Assembly (NCBI GenBank): GCA_045649455.1
Contig: JAZRPV010000051.1
Coordinates: forward strand, 19,027-83,026
Direction: 5' to 3'
DNA from: JAEDES01 sp045649455
Lineage (GTDB): Bacteria > Bacillota_I > Bacilli_A > RF39 > UBA660
DNA length: 64,000 nucleotides
The position numbers were made by a program, and so were the translations under genes. Shown one piece after another: positions 44,328 to 54,065 of this stretch; within the stretch, counting starts at the first letter, position 1, and each line of letters starts with the position of its first letter. Under the pieces are notes generated by a model. It worked only from the letters and a program-made list of their open reading frames with translations, did not search any database and was not told the DNA's origin.

Positions 44328-44630
44328 TTAACCATTAATTTTAGTAATTTTGATTTTTGTATATGGTTGTCTATGTCCATGAGTTCTACGGTTAGATCTA
44401 TCTTTACTCTTGTATTTAAATACACGAATTTTCTTTTGTTTACCGTTTTTGATTACTTCACCTTCAACAGTAACATTTGTAAGATAAGGACTTCCAACTT
44501 TAGTATCAAGCATTAATACTTGATCGAAGCTTACAACATCACCAGCTACTACGTCTAATTTTTCTACGAAAATTTCAGAACCTTCAGTAACGTAATATTG
44601 TTTTCCACCAACTTTAATTACAGCGTTCAT
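44328..44630 (-). CDS. rplU: ribosomal protein bL21
   Basis: 100 aa. MNAVIKVGGKQYYVTEGSEI and the C-terminal block KSKDRSNRRTHGHRQPYTKI are typical. First gene of rplU-prp-rpmA, behind a structured leader (44642-44735) and a perfect-consensus promoter. Confidence 0.97.
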   Translation of the reverse strand: MNAVIKVGGKQYYVTEGSEIFVEKLDVVAGDVVSFDQVLMLDTKVGSPYLTNVTVEGEVIKNGKQKKIRVFKYKSKDRSNRRTHGHRQPYTKIKITKING

Positions 44631-44641
44631 TAATAATACCT

Positions 44642-44735
44642 CCTTTTTTTAACTTAAGACTCGCTCTTAAGGTACATTAATAATGTTTCTACCTTTTCAA
44701 TGCGGTTTGAGCATGAGGCGTCAAACAGTTAGATT
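44642..44735 (-). ncRNA. L21 ribosomal-protein leader RNA
   Basis: About 95 nt between promoter and rplU SD, in the place and of the size of the Firmicutes L21 leader. Visible structure includes a 7-bp hairpin just before the SD (44653-44659 with 44665-44671) and an upstream GGTA...TACC stem. Such leaders mediate autoregulation by ribosomal protein. Family match not computed. Confidence 0.6.
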
Positions 44736-44761
44736 ATAGCATACGTTTACTTGTATGTCAA
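44733..44761 (-). promoter_or_regulatory. consensus promoter of rplU operon
   Basis: TTGACA (44756-44761), 17 bp, TATAAT (44733-44738) on the minus strand. The -35 lies within the last codons of the preceding gene. Confidence 0.85.
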
Positions 44762-46615
44762 CGAATTCGTTAAACTTTGTTTTACTGTTTCATACTCAGT
44801 TTGAGTCATAATACTATTATGTAAAATACTATACATTAGTTTATTTTCCACTTCTTCATCATCTTTTGAATCATGATAGTTTCTTTGTACTCTGTTCTTA
44901 GATAAAATTGTTCCATTTATATTATAAGTTCTTGTAGTTTCAAATTGTTTTAAACGTGATATTTCATCTGGTATATCTGTCATTTTTATACTAGATGGAT
45001 CTATTTGTTCTACATATTTCATTATATCTTCATCAGAAAGTAAAAATTGATCGGTCGTAAGGATTTCTTTTAATTGGTCTAATGAAGTTATTGGAATATT
45101 TAGTTCTTTAATAACACGTATTCTATTTATATTTTTATAATAATTTAAAATGGATAAATCTTCTTCTAAGAAACTTTCTAATCCTAATTCAAGCATTTTA
45201 TCTAATACTTCTAATAAATTTTCATTTAATAAGAATTCATAGTTTATTCCTTTAATAATTGATTTTTCAAATGAATAAGCTTTTAAGAATTCAATATTTC
45301 TTTGTACTAATGATGGTTCTGATATAAAAATTATTTGAGTTTCTTCAAAGTTACGAGGATTAATTCCTTGTTCTTTTATCATTTTTGTATTTATAAGTAA
45401 ATTTTTATATTCATCACTATCTTTATCAAATATTAATGGATTATCATTTACTATTTTAGATGTTAAAGTATTATTCATAAAGAATGAAATTACTTGATTA
45501 AATGTTTCTACATCAGTTATTTGTAGTATTTCTCCAATTACTTTTGTATTAGTGATTCCTAGAGCTTTTAACTTAGCAATCATATCTTTTACTTGTTGTA
45601 CTGGATTTTGCATAATAGTTTGAGCATCGATTTCGATATTATTTTCTTTTAATAATCTTTGATAATGAATAGTTGAGTTTTGAGACAATTCATTATATTC
45701 AGCTAATAGTTTTTCATAATAATCTTTATTATGTTCATAAACTAATTTTAATATTCTTAATCTAATTTCTTCATCATTAATCTTTGAGATTAATTTTCTA
45801 GCATCTGTTATTTCTTCATTTTGAATTGCTTGAACTATTTTTTGTTCCAAGGCTCTATATATACCTAATTCTTTATTAGCAGTTTTCTTTCTACTGTTAA
45901 ATTCTTTAGATATTTCTTCGTAGTAACCTCTCATATATCTAAATTGTTTAGATATTTCTGTAATATCAAAGTCATCTTTAAAACTTTGTATTAAGAATTT
46001 TCTTTCTTTACTCTTAGGTCCATATATTTCTAAAGCTTGATTAAACTTATCATAGTCATCTCTTAAAGCTTTCATGTCATGAACCATACATAAAGCATCA
46101 TCAAAAGGTTCTTCTACTTGGCAATATAGATTAAATAATTCTGCTACATTGCATCCTTCGTTTTCTGATAATTCAAATAAGAATTCTAAATCATCTGATG
46201 AAATACATTTATTAGATAACATAGTAGTAAGTTTCATTTTACTTCTACGTCTATTTGAATCAGCAAATAAATCTCTTACTTGTTTTAATGCTCCATATCT
46301 AGAAATGGCATTACATATATTAATAAGATCATCCATTCCTTCATCAGTCGTATTTTCAATAATATTTCTTATTGATTCAATGGATTTATGGATGTAAGTG
46401 AATGCTTCATCTCTATCTTCATTTGTAACATATGACATAATATAGGCTGTTATGAAGTCTGTTAAATCCATTGTTAACATTCCATCTATGCCACCAAAAG
46501 TATTTTCTTTATAGAATCTAGTTAAGAAATCTAATTCTTTACTTGAGGTATTTAATATTGAATCACATTGTTGTTCTTTTAATTTAATTAATTTTAATAA
46601 TTCTAATGTTTTCAT
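44747..46615 (-). CDS. hypothetical helical protein, 622 aa
   Basis: No signal or TM segment. Almost entirely predicted helical, rich in Leu, Ile, Lys, Glu and Asn, with several repeated motifs of about 35-40 residues in the second half (e.g. LKALGITNTKVIGEILQITD, MIKEQGINPRNFEETQIIFI), suggesting an alpha-solenoid. No family recognised. Follows the RelE-like-domain gene by 1 bp, hence an operon. The rplU promoter is embedded in its 3' end. Confidence 0.8.
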   Translation of the reverse strand: MKTLELLKLIKLKEQQCDSILNTSSKELDFLTRFYKENTFGGIDGMLTMDLTDFITAYIMSYVTNEDRDEAFTYIHKSIESIRNIIENTTDEGMDDLINICNAISRYGALKQVRDLFADSNRRRSKMKLTTMLSNKCISSDDLEFLFELSENEGCNVAELFNLYCQVEEPFDDALCMVHDMKALRDDYDKFNQALEIYGPKSKERKFLIQSFKDDFDITEISKQFRYMRGYYEEISKEFNSRKKTANKELGIYRALEQKIVQAIQNEEITDARKLISKINDEEIRLRILKLVYEHNKDYYEKLLAEYNELSQNSTIHYQRLLKENNIEIDAQTIMQNPVQQVKDMIAKLKALGITNTKVIGEILQITDVETFNQVISFFMNNTLTSKIVNDNPLIFDKDSDEYKNLLINTKMIKEQGINPRNFEETQIIFISEPSLVQRNIEFLKAYSFEKSIIKGINYEFLLNENLLEVLDKMLELGLESFLEEDLSILNYYKNINRIRVIKELNIPITSLDQLKEILTTDQFLLSDEDIMKYVEQIDPSSIKMTDIPDEISRLKQFETTRTYNINGTILSKNRVQRNYHDSKDDEEVENKLMYSILHNSIMTQTEYETVKQSLTNSLTYK

Positions 46616-46616
46616 A

Positions 46617-47588
46617 TTACTTACCTCCTTTTACAAATGTTTTTGTTACAGGATCATAACCTAGTTTTCTAAACAATTCATCTTCATATTGTTGATGTAA
46701 TTCTAAGAATTCTGGATTACTTAGATTTCTTTTTAATATTTCAGATATTGCTTTATAATCTGCAGCTTTATTTTTTAAGTTATCAGAATATGCTTTATCT
46801 CTTTGAGTTTTCTTTACAAAGGCAGTAATTATAGCATAAGTATTTTCATCAAGACGAGCAAATACTACACGTACTTGAGGGTTCTTTACTTCGCATAATC
46901 CGGTAATTTGATTATTGTTTGTAAAACGTTTAACGTTCTTAAATGAACCATCTTTTATAGATAAGAATAATTCTACAAATGATTCGTAGAAAGTATCTGG
47001 AATATGATCTATTTCATCTAATATACGAATATTTCCGCCATTTGTTGGTACGAAAATCATTCTATTGGATGTTTCTTCCTCTATAACTTCTTCTACTTCT
47101 TCTTTTATCGGAGAAAGTAGTTGATCATAATATGCAATTTTTTGTTGTTCAAAGATGATTTCATCTTTAAACATTTTCATATCTTCAGGATCTTCAATTG
47201 AACCATATTCTCTTATTATTTCATTTATCTCTCTAATATTTCTTAAAGATTCTAATTTTAAACGTAAAATTATTTTCTCATAATTTTTATTGGTTCTTTT
47301 TGGTACACATAAGTGTAATTTTTCTAATATGTTATCCGGTGTAATTTCTCTTACTTGTGAATAATAATATTCAACCTCATCTTCAAAGTCTGATCTGTCA
47401 ACTACTGGTTGTTCTTCCTTTTTTGAATTATCAACTATAATAGTTGGCGTTGTCATCTTTGGTTTTGCTGCGGCTTTTAGTTTTCTAATTTCTTCTCTAG
47501 TGAAAGCAGCAGTTTTTGTATTATCTTCTATTATTTCAATTAACTCACCTTCAGTAAGATCTGATATATCTACAAACTTAAATGCCAT
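46617..47588 (-). CDS. hypothetical protein with RelE/HigB-like domain, 323 aa
   Basis: Residues about 1-170 are helical and charged and contain an acidic linker (EEVEEVIEEET). Residues about 185-290 recall a RelE/HigB toxin fold: IRILDEIDHIPDTFYE..., ITGLCEVKNPQVRVVFARL and ITAFVKKTQRDKAYSDNLKN, the usual GL-E-...-RV-F and AF-KKTQ order of HigB. Embedding in a longer protein and the lack of an adjacent small antitoxin make a classical toxin unlikely. The gene pairs with the 622-aa protein 1 bp downstream. Confidence 0.65.
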   Translation of the reverse strand: MAFKFVDISDLTEGELIEIIEDNTKTAAFTREEIRKLKAAAKPKMTTPTIIVDNSKKEEQPVVDRSDFEDEVEYYYSQVREITPDNILEKLHLCVPKRTNKNYEKIILRLKLESLRNIREINEIIREYGSIEDPEDMKMFKDEIIFEQQKIAYYDQLLSPIKEEVEEVIEEETSNRMIFVPTNGGNIRILDEIDHIPDTFYESFVELFLSIKDGSFKNVKRFTNNNQITGLCEVKNPQVRVVFARLDENTYAIITAFVKKTQRDKAYSDNLKNKAADYKAISEILKRNLSNPEFLELHQQYEDELFRKLGYDPVTKTFVKGGK

Positions 47589-47653
47589 ATTTATCTCCCC
47601 TTTTCCAAATGTGGGGATATTATACCATATTTTTGAAAAAAAAGCAAATTAAA

Positions 47654-47673
47654 AGAAGGATTTGTATCCTTCT
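47654..47673 (-). terminator. terminator of the 47672-48343 gene
   Basis: Perfect 8-bp stem (47654-47661 with 47666-47673), 4-nt loop, T-rich tail on the minus strand; overlaps the stop codon. Confidence 0.8.
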
Positions 47674-48343
47674 ATGATGGTTCTGGTGATGTATTATCTT
47701 TATTACATACTTTATCTGTTTGTTTTAAATCGATAGTAGTTTTTAAATTGTTTACTGTTACTGTCGATGATGGTACTGATGTTACTTTGTCATCAAATGT
47801 TATTTTCACCTTAATAGAACGCACATTTCCAGTAGATGCACCTTTTAGGCATGTTATCGCCGGAGTATTTTGTGCAGTTGTGTTAAACACATCACCTGTT
47901 TGAATTGGTGTACCATCAGAATAAGTTATTTCATAAAGTAGATTATCACAAACTAATTCTTCATCTGATTTTACATTTAAAGATGATGTACAAGTAGGAT
48001 TTGAAGTTAGTATTGATGATATTTCTCCTGGTAAAGAACCTAGAGTATAAATTCTAAAGAAATATGTAACAGAATCTCCTGGTTTAGACAAACTAAAATT
48101 ATAGGTTGCTGTTACTCCATCAAAACTTGGGGCATTATATATAGCTGACCCTGTAGTTTCATAATCCTTTCCTGATAATGATATACCTTCTCCTAATTTA
48201 AATCCCCAACTTGATTCTTGGACTGTTGCAGAACCACTAATATCTAATGATGTACTTAATACAGCATAGGCAATACTTATTGTAAGTATTGAAAATACTA
48301 ATGCAACTAATATGTATAATTTCATTCTTTTATTTTCTTTCAT
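47672..48343 (-). CDS. secreted TasA/camelysin-like protein, 223 aa
   Basis: The start is taken at 48343 (MKENKRMKLYILV), preceded by GAAGGTG; the frame extends further upstream without SD. The export signal is LVALVFSILTISIAYAV, followed by TSLDISGSATVQESSWGFKL. The beta-sandwich ends with CLKGASTGNV...VTSVPSSTVTVNNLKTTI, closely parallel to CLNGSTSSST...VTISNLKH of the Hint protein at 5235, but stops at CNKDNTSPEPS. It is therefore the same module without Hint. No anchor motif. Probably part of a secreted fibre or matrix. Confidence 0.8.
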   Translation of the reverse strand: MKENKRMKLYILVALVFSILTISIAYAVLSTSLDISGSATVQESSWGFKLGEGISLSGKDYETTGSAIYNAPSFDGVTATYNFSLSKPGDSVTYFFRIYTLGSLPGEISSILTSNPTCTSSLNVKSDEELVCDNLLYEITYSDGTPIQTGDVFNTTAQNTPAITCLKGASTGNVRSIKVKITFDDKVTSVPSSTVTVNNLKTTIDLKQTDKVCNKDNTSPEPS

Positions 48344-48390
48344 ATTTTCACCTTCTAAGATTAGTATTTTCAAATAAAATTTTTTTATAC

Positions 48391-48417
48391 AAAAAAAGAG
48401 CAAATTACTTGCTCTTT
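48391..48417 (-). terminator. terminator of the phosphatase gene
   Basis: 9-bp stem (48395-48403 with 48409-48417), 5-nt loop, T-run on the minus strand; overlaps the stop codon. Confidence 0.85.
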
Positions 48418-48842
48418 AAATCTTCTATTAAATAATTTATTCCTTGTACTATTTCATTATAAGTTAAATCAAAGTTTCCTGTATACCAAGGATCAGCAAT
48501 ATCTTTTGGTAAAAGTTTAAATACTTTATTATTTTTATCGTCGAAGATATATGATAAATTTCTTATATTTTTATCATCCATACAGATGAAATAATCAAAA
48601 TCATCGTAGTCAGTTTCTTCTACTCTTGTTGCATAATGTCTAGTATATGGAATATTATTTTCAATTAATTTTTTTTGAGTACCAGGATGAATATCATTAC
48701 CTAGTTCTTCAGATGATGTAGCTTTGGAAGTTATATAGAATTTATTTTCTAAATTTAATTCTTTAACTTTATGTTTCATGATAAATTCGGCCATTGGTGA
48801 ACGGCATATATTACCATGACATATAAAACATATTCTGATCAT
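48405..48842 (-). CDS. low-molecular-weight protein-tyrosine phosphatase
   Basis: 145 aa. The phosphate loop is CHGNICRSP (CX5R, catalytic Cys and Arg), normally near the N-terminus. The general-acid Asp is in DIADPWYTG. Gram-positive members act on tyrosine kinases or arginine-phosphorylated proteins. Start overlaps the stop of the reductase gene by one base (TAATG), so the two are coupled, though no functional link is obvious. Confidence 0.95.
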   Translation of the reverse strand: MIRICFICHGNICRSPMAEFIMKHKVKELNLENKFYITSKATSSEELGNDIHPGTQKKLIENNIPYTRHYATRVEETDYDDFDYFICMDDKNIRNLSYIFDDKNNKVFKLLPKDIADPWYTGNFDLTYNEIVQGINYLIEDLKSK

Positions 48843-50884
48843 TATAGATTATTAGCTAAGTCGTATGCTTTCCAAATTACATCCATTAAGTTTCCAACTT
48901 TTAAAGCATCTCCGATTACATAGAAGTTTTTAGCATCTTCATAGTTAGATGGATTGTATCCAATTGATTTAACAACTGTATCTACTTCAATTTCTTTTTC
49001 TTCTCCATCTACTAAGATTGTAATAGCTTTATCAGTTACTTTTAATACTTTTGCATTTGTATAAACTGGAATTTCATGTAATCTAATTAATTCTCTTAAC
49101 ATATTAGAGTTTGCAGCACAAAGTGTTGGAACATTTAATATTTCTGATTGTGCTTCAATGATAATTGGTTTTTTCTTATCTAAAACAGCATCATATGCGA
49201 TTTCACATCCAGTTAATCCTCCACCAATAATAGCGATTGTTTCTCCAACTTCTTTTGTCTTTCTTAAATAATCGATAGCATCAATTACATGTTCTTTTCC
49301 TTCGATATTTAAATTTCTTGGAGTTGCTCCTGTTGCAAACACTACAACATCTACATCAAAGTTTTCAAATTCTTCTTGTGTTACCTCATGGTTGAACTCA
49401 ATTTTAATATCTAAATCTTTCATTTGTTTTTCATACCATTTTAATAACATCTTATCTTTTTCTTTGAATTTAGGTGCTGCTGCAGCAATAAATACTCCAC
49501 CAATTTCGTCTGTTTTTTCATAGATCGTTACATCATGACCTCTAAGTGTTGCAACTCTTGCAAATTCCATACCAGCAATTCCTGCTCCAATAACGGCAAC
49601 TTTTTTCTTTTCTTTTAGAGGTTTTAGGTCTCTTGCATTTTCATTTAATGTATATGGGTTAATTGCACATTTACCATTACCCCAAGGTGCTGAAACTGCT
49701 CCTTTTCCATTCGGTCTTTGTCCATTTGCAAAACATGCATTATGACAAGCTAGACATGGACGAACATCTTTTAATCTTCCTTCTTTTACTTTTGTTACAT
49801 ATTCAGCATCTGCTAAGAATTGTCTTCCAATTGATACTGCATCAATTTCATTATTTTTAATTACTTCTAGACATGTATTTGGATTTTCCATTCTTCCAGC
49901 ACAGAATACTGGGATGTTAACATGTTTCTTAATAAATTTAGCATCATCTAAGTTACATGCTAATGGCATATACATAGGTGGATGTGCCCAATACCAAGCA
50001 TCATAACTTCCATTATCTGCATCTAAAGCATCTGCTCCAGCTTCTTCAAGAAGTTTTGCTAATTTGATACTTTCATCGTAGTCACGACCAAATTCTTCAA
50101 ATTTTTCTCCTGGTAATGCACCTTTATTAAATCCACGCATTTTACTTGTTACTGAGTATCTAACAACTACTGGGAAGTCTTCACCACATTCTTTTTTGAT
50201 TGCTTTGATGATATCAGTTACAAAACGTGCTCTATTTTCTAATGAGCCTCCATATTGGTCAGTTCTTTTATTAGTATTTGCAATTGTAAATTGATCTAGT
50301 AAATATCCTTCATGAATAGCATGAATTTCTACTCCATCTACTCCTGCTTCTTTTAATAGTTTTGCTGATTTTGCAAATCCTTCTACTATCTCTTCAATTT
50401 CTTTTACAGTAATTTCTGGACACATACGTTTTGGTTCCCAAACGTTTGGTAATTCACTTGGTGAAGCTGTAACTCTATCTACCTTTAGCATTTTTGCTAA
50501 GAATGGTTTATCAAGTAATCCTGCTAACATATCAATCATTAACATTACTCGACCAAATCCAGCTCCTAATTGTACGAATAACTTACAATCTTCTTTGTGA
50601 ATTTCATCCATTAATTCTTTTAATTCTTTTGTGAATTTTTTACCACTTTTATGTAACCATTTTCCTCCAATGGCACTTTTAACAGTTACAATTCCTGGAA
50701 TAATTAATCCTACATTATTTTTTGCTCTTTCTAGCAAATATCTTTTTGTATGTTCGTTAAATTTATATCCTGTCATCCATTCGATTGGTGCTGTCCCTTC
50801 CATTGGAGCATGCACAAATCTATTTTTGATTGTTACTCCACCTACTTTTAATGGTGTAAACAATTCTTCATACTTATTTTCCAT
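48842..50884 (-). CDS. old-yellow-enzyme-type NADH:flavin oxidoreductase (FadH/BaiCD-like)
   Basis: 680 aa. N-terminal FMN TIM barrel (LKVGGVTIKNRFVHAPMEGT, GVDGVEIHAIHEGYLLDQF, NRTDQYGGSLENRARF-like block). Four Cys for a [4Fe-4S] cluster in CLACHNAC and a later GKCAINP. C-terminal FAD/NAD domains have IGAGIAGMEFARVA and IIGGGLTGCEIAYDA. Relatives include 2,4-dienoyl-CoA reductase, enoate reductase and bile-acid BaiCD/BaiH enzymes; the substrate is not decidable here. Suggests anaerobic metabolism. Promoter -10 TATAAT at 50913-50918 overlaps an inverted repeat. Confidence 0.9.
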   Translation of the reverse strand: MENKYEELFTPLKVGGVTIKNRFVHAPMEGTAPIEWMTGYKFNEHTKRYLLERAKNNVGLIIPGIVTVKSAIGGKWLHKSGKKFTKELKELMDEIHKEDCKLFVQLGAGFGRVMLMIDMLAGLLDKPFLAKMLKVDRVTASPSELPNVWEPKRMCPEITVKEIEEIVEGFAKSAKLLKEAGVDGVEIHAIHEGYLLDQFTIANTNKRTDQYGGSLENRARFVTDIIKAIKKECGEDFPVVVRYSVTSKMRGFNKGALPGEKFEEFGRDYDESIKLAKLLEEAGADALDADNGSYDAWYWAHPPMYMPLACNLDDAKFIKKHVNIPVFCAGRMENPNTCLEVIKNNEIDAVSIGRQFLADAEYVTKVKEGRLKDVRPCLACHNACFANGQRPNGKGAVSAPWGNGKCAINPYTLNENARDLKPLKEKKKVAVIGAGIAGMEFARVATLRGHDVTIYEKTDEIGGVFIAAAAPKFKEKDKMLLKWYEKQMKDLDIKIEFNHEVTQEEFENFDVDVVVFATGATPRNLNIEGKEHVIDAIDYLRKTKEVGETIAIIGGGLTGCEIAYDAVLDKKKPIIIEAQSEILNVPTLCAANSNMLRELIRLHEIPVYTNAKVLKVTDKAITILVDGEEKEIEVDTVVKSIGYNPSNYEDAKNFYVIGDALKVGNLMDVIWKAYDLANNL

Positions 50885-50912
50885 AAAGTACTCCTCCTAT
50901 TTTTATAAACTA

Positions 50913-50937
50913 ATTATATCAAATTATTTTATTTGAT
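50913..50937 (-). promoter_or_regulatory. reductase promoter with adjoining inverted repeat
   Basis: -10 TATAAT at 50913-50918. A 7-bp inverted repeat (50918-50924 with 50931-50937) occupies the -10/-35 spacer. Candidate operator. Confidence 0.4.
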
Positions 50938-50943
50938 AGCAAT

Positions 50944-50967
50944 AAAAAAGAAGAAGATTACTCTTCT
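50944..50967 (-). terminator. terminator of addBA operon
   Basis: 6-bp stem (50952-50957 with 50962-50967), 4-nt loop, T-rich tail on the minus strand; overlaps the addA stop. Confidence 0.75.
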
Positions 50968-53900
50968 ACTTTTCTAAATTTATTGTCAATTATTGAATAT
51001 AGGTAACATTCTACTTCTTTATGAGTTTTATCTTTAATTACTTTTCGATATCCATTTAGTTGTTTATCGTATAGTGGATCATCAATATTCTTTAATTTAT
51101 AATCTACTATAATCATCTTATCTCCTCTTTCGATTAGAAGATCAATTATTCCATGAGATAAAGTATTTTCTTCTTGATAAGTAAATTCATACTCTTTATG
51201 AAGAATAGCATCTTTATTTTCTTTTATAATATCTGTATCTAAGAATAATTTAATCTTTTCTTTGATATTTTCTTCTAAATTAGAATTATCTAAATTTGGA
51301 TTATTAAAATCTAATAATTCTAAAGTTTCATGTACTTTTGTTCCGAAGTCCATTACATCTTTTTCTTCTTTTGTTATTAGATGAAGAGAATCTTTTGAGA
51401 AGTGTGATTCTTCAATATAAGTATTTTCATATGATAATTCTTCTATAGTTAGATTGTCTTCTTTTAGTTTTAAGTTTTCTAGATTAGATTCTTTTTTTGA
51501 GTCTAAGTATTCTTTTGTTGCTTTTACTTCTTTCTTTGTTACGAATGGTAAAAGATTAGAATAAATACTTTTCATTATTGATAAGAAAGAATTATATTTA
51601 GATCTTTCATATGAAGGGACAATATCTAGTACTTCTTTTGTTTCTTCTAGTTCCGGCATAACAATAATCATTTTTTCTTTTGCTCTTGTTACCGCTACAT
51701 AAAGTAATCTAATCTTTTCAGATATTTCTTCTTTCTTAGTAGTATTTTTTAATAATGTTTTTAGAATAGTATCTTTATAATAATTATTTACTTTTGGTAG
51801 AACTAAACCATATTTATTATCATAGATTATTCTTTCTTTTAATTCTAAAGTATTAAATCTAGATGAGAAACCTGCAAAGTAACATATTGGGAATTCTAAT
51901 CCTTTTGATTTATGAATAGTCATTATCTTACAACTATTTGATGATGATGAATTAATATTAAATTTTAAATCATAGTCATTATCAAATATTTCATCTAAGT
52001 AATTTACAAAGTCATAAATAGTATTACCTTGTTCTTCAAATGATTTAATTAAATTATAGAAGTATTCTGTCCTTACTCTAAATGATTTTACTGAACCTAT
52101 TTCTAGTAGTTTTTTATCATATTCAAATTCTTCTAGTATGTAGTTTAAATATTCACTTGGAGAAGTTGTATCAATAGATGGAATTAATTCTAAACATTTC
52201 TTATATAATGGTGAATCTTTATAATTTTTATTTACATGATATTCATATATTTCATCATCATTTGTTTTATATAAGAAACTTCTTGAGATAGATGTAAAAC
52301 TATATTTAAATTGTTCATTTAAATTATTTTCTTTTATACAAATTAGTAATTTTAAGAGATTTTTTATTACTAAAATATCTTGATCTTTACGAATAGATTC
52401 ATCTTTTAAAATAGTTAATGGGATATGTAAGTATTCAAAGATCTTTTTATATAAATCAAAGTTTTTACTTTTATCAAGTAAGATTACAAAGTCTTTATAT
52501 TCAATATCTCTAAGTAGTAGTTCATCTTTATCAAATACTTGATAGTGATTATTTATTTTATCTAGGATATCATATCCGATGATAAATGCTTCTTGTTCAT
52601 CTTTTGAGATGTTTCTTTCAGTCTCGCCATATGTATATACTTCCATATCATAGTTTTGATCAGTTAGACCTTGTTCTATGTATGTATTATTTCCAAAGAC
52701 CATTCTATGAGATACTTTGTAGTCTGCTCCTCCAATATCATCATCCATAAATAAATCAAATAATAAGTTGATATTTGCAAGTACTTCTTTTCTTGATCTA
52801 AAGTTTTTTACAAGATCAATTTTAATTCCTTGATCAGTATCTCTATATGTATCATATTTATTTTTAAATATATATGGGTTGGCATTTCTAAAACGATAAA
52901 TTGATTGTTTAATATCCCCTACCATATAAACATTATTGTTTGATATTAGTGAGATGAATTTTTCTTGAGTATCAGATGTATCTTGATATTCATCTACTAA
53001 GATTTCTTTAAAACTATTTGTTAATTCTTCTCTAATATCAGGATTGTCATTAACTACTTTAATTGCCAGTCTTGCGATATCATTAAAGTTATAAACTTCT
53101 TCTTTTTGTTTATATTCAGTTAATCTTTTATCTAATTCCTTTAAGATATTTATAATAGTTTCAGCATTTTCTTTAGTTTCATAAATATCATTTGTAATTT
53201 CTTCTTCATTTTCAAATATTAATAATTCTTTTAATTCTTTTGTTTGATCAGAAATTGTTTGTTTAATAGATTTACCTGTTTCATCAGAGTTACGAGGTAC
53301 TGTTGGAGATTTGAAATCTAGTGAATTTAGTAATTCTTCATAAGTTTTAGCGTTTATTAACTTATGATAAGCATCTTCCATTTTAGTAACAAATTCTCCA
53401 TCGAAATAGTCATTTAAATCTATTAGAAGTTTCTTGATATTTTCTTGATAAGATTTTATAAGTGACATATATTCATCTTTATATTTAGAAATATTTTCTT
53501 TACTGTAGAATGAATCAATATATGTATTTAAATAATCTTCTTTATCATATTTTAATTCTATTTTTTTGTATGTATTTAGAATTAGTTTCTTTAGATCTTT
53601 ATCATCTTTTAAACAGAAATCTTCTATTAACTTTATAAAGTTTTGTTTTGGAGATAGATAATTTTCTTCAAATATTTCATCTAGAATTTTATTTTTCTTT
53701 ATATCAATTACTACTTCATCAGTAATCTTTATATTATTAGTTACATTTAGTTTTGTATGATACTTTTTTACTATTGATAAAGAGAATGAGTCAAATGTTG
53801 TGATGTAGGCTCCATCAATTAAATTTGCTTCTTCTTCTAGACCAGGAGTCTTATTAATTGTCTTTCTAATACGTTCTTTCATTTCTGCTGCTGCAGCATT

Positions 53901-54065
53901 TGTGAAAGTTAAAACTAATAGTTCATTTACATGTGTACCACTTAGAAGTTTTCTTTGAGTTCTAGCAGTTAAGACAGCTGTTTTACCAGAACCAGCTCCA
54001 GCAGACACAATTATGTTTTTTCCTTCTTCATCGATTGCTTGTTGTTGTTCAGGTGTCCATGCCAT
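50958..54065 (-). CDS. addA: ATP-dependent helicase/nuclease subunit AddA
   Basis: 1035 aa, shorter than Bacillus AddA (about 1230). UvrD-like helicase: Walker A SAGAGSGKTAVL, LTFTNAAAAEMKER, Walker B EILVDEYQDTS, GDIKQSIYRFR, MTIHKSKGLEFPI, LYVAVTRAKEKM. The C-terminal RecB-type nuclease is seen in GTKVHETLELLDF, HGIIDLLIERG and MIIVDYKLKN (D...DYK). Acts with AddB in end resection at double-strand breaks. The ATG overlaps the addB stop by one base. Confidence 0.96.
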   Translation of the reverse strand: MAWTPEQQQAIDEEGKNIIVSAGAGSGKTAVLTARTQRKLLSGTHVNELLVLTFTNAAAAEMKERIRKTINKTPGLEEEANLIDGAYITTFDSFSLSIVKKYHTKLNVTNNIKITDEVVIDIKKNKILDEIFEENYLSPKQNFIKLIEDFCLKDDKDLKKLILNTYKKIELKYDKEDYLNTYIDSFYSKENISKYKDEYMSLIKSYQENIKKLLIDLNDYFDGEFVTKMEDAYHKLINAKTYEELLNSLDFKSPTVPRNSDETGKSIKQTISDQTKELKELLIFENEEEITNDIYETKENAETIINILKELDKRLTEYKQKEEVYNFNDIARLAIKVVNDNPDIREELTNSFKEILVDEYQDTSDTQEKFISLISNNNVYMVGDIKQSIYRFRNANPYIFKNKYDTYRDTDQGIKIDLVKNFRSRKEVLANINLLFDLFMDDDIGGADYKVSHRMVFGNNTYIEQGLTDQNYDMEVYTYGETERNISKDEQEAFIIGYDILDKINNHYQVFDKDELLLRDIEYKDFVILLDKSKNFDLYKKIFEYLHIPLTILKDESIRKDQDILVIKNLLKLLICIKENNLNEQFKYSFTSISRSFLYKTNDDEIYEYHVNKNYKDSPLYKKCLELIPSIDTTSPSEYLNYILEEFEYDKKLLEIGSVKSFRVRTEYFYNLIKSFEEQGNTIYDFVNYLDEIFDNDYDLKFNINSSSSNSCKIMTIHKSKGLEFPICYFAGFSSRFNTLELKERIIYDNKYGLVLPKVNNYYKDTILKTLLKNTTKKEEISEKIRLLYVAVTRAKEKMIIVMPELEETKEVLDIVPSYERSKYNSFLSIMKSIYSNLLPFVTKKEVKATKEYLDSKKESNLENLKLKEDNLTIEELSYENTYIEESHFSKDSLHLITKEEKDVMDFGTKVHETLELLDFNNPNLDNSNLEENIKEKIKLFLDTDIIKENKDAILHKEYEFTYQEENTLSHGIIDLLIERGDKMIIVDYKLKNIDDPLYDKQLNGYRKVIKDKTHKEVECYLYSIIDNKFRKVEE

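Noticed and set aside
46617..47588. Classical type II toxin-antitoxin locus
   Set aside because: The RelE-like region is part of a 323-aa protein and its neighbour is a 622-aa protein; no small antitoxin gene with DNA-binding motif is adjacent.
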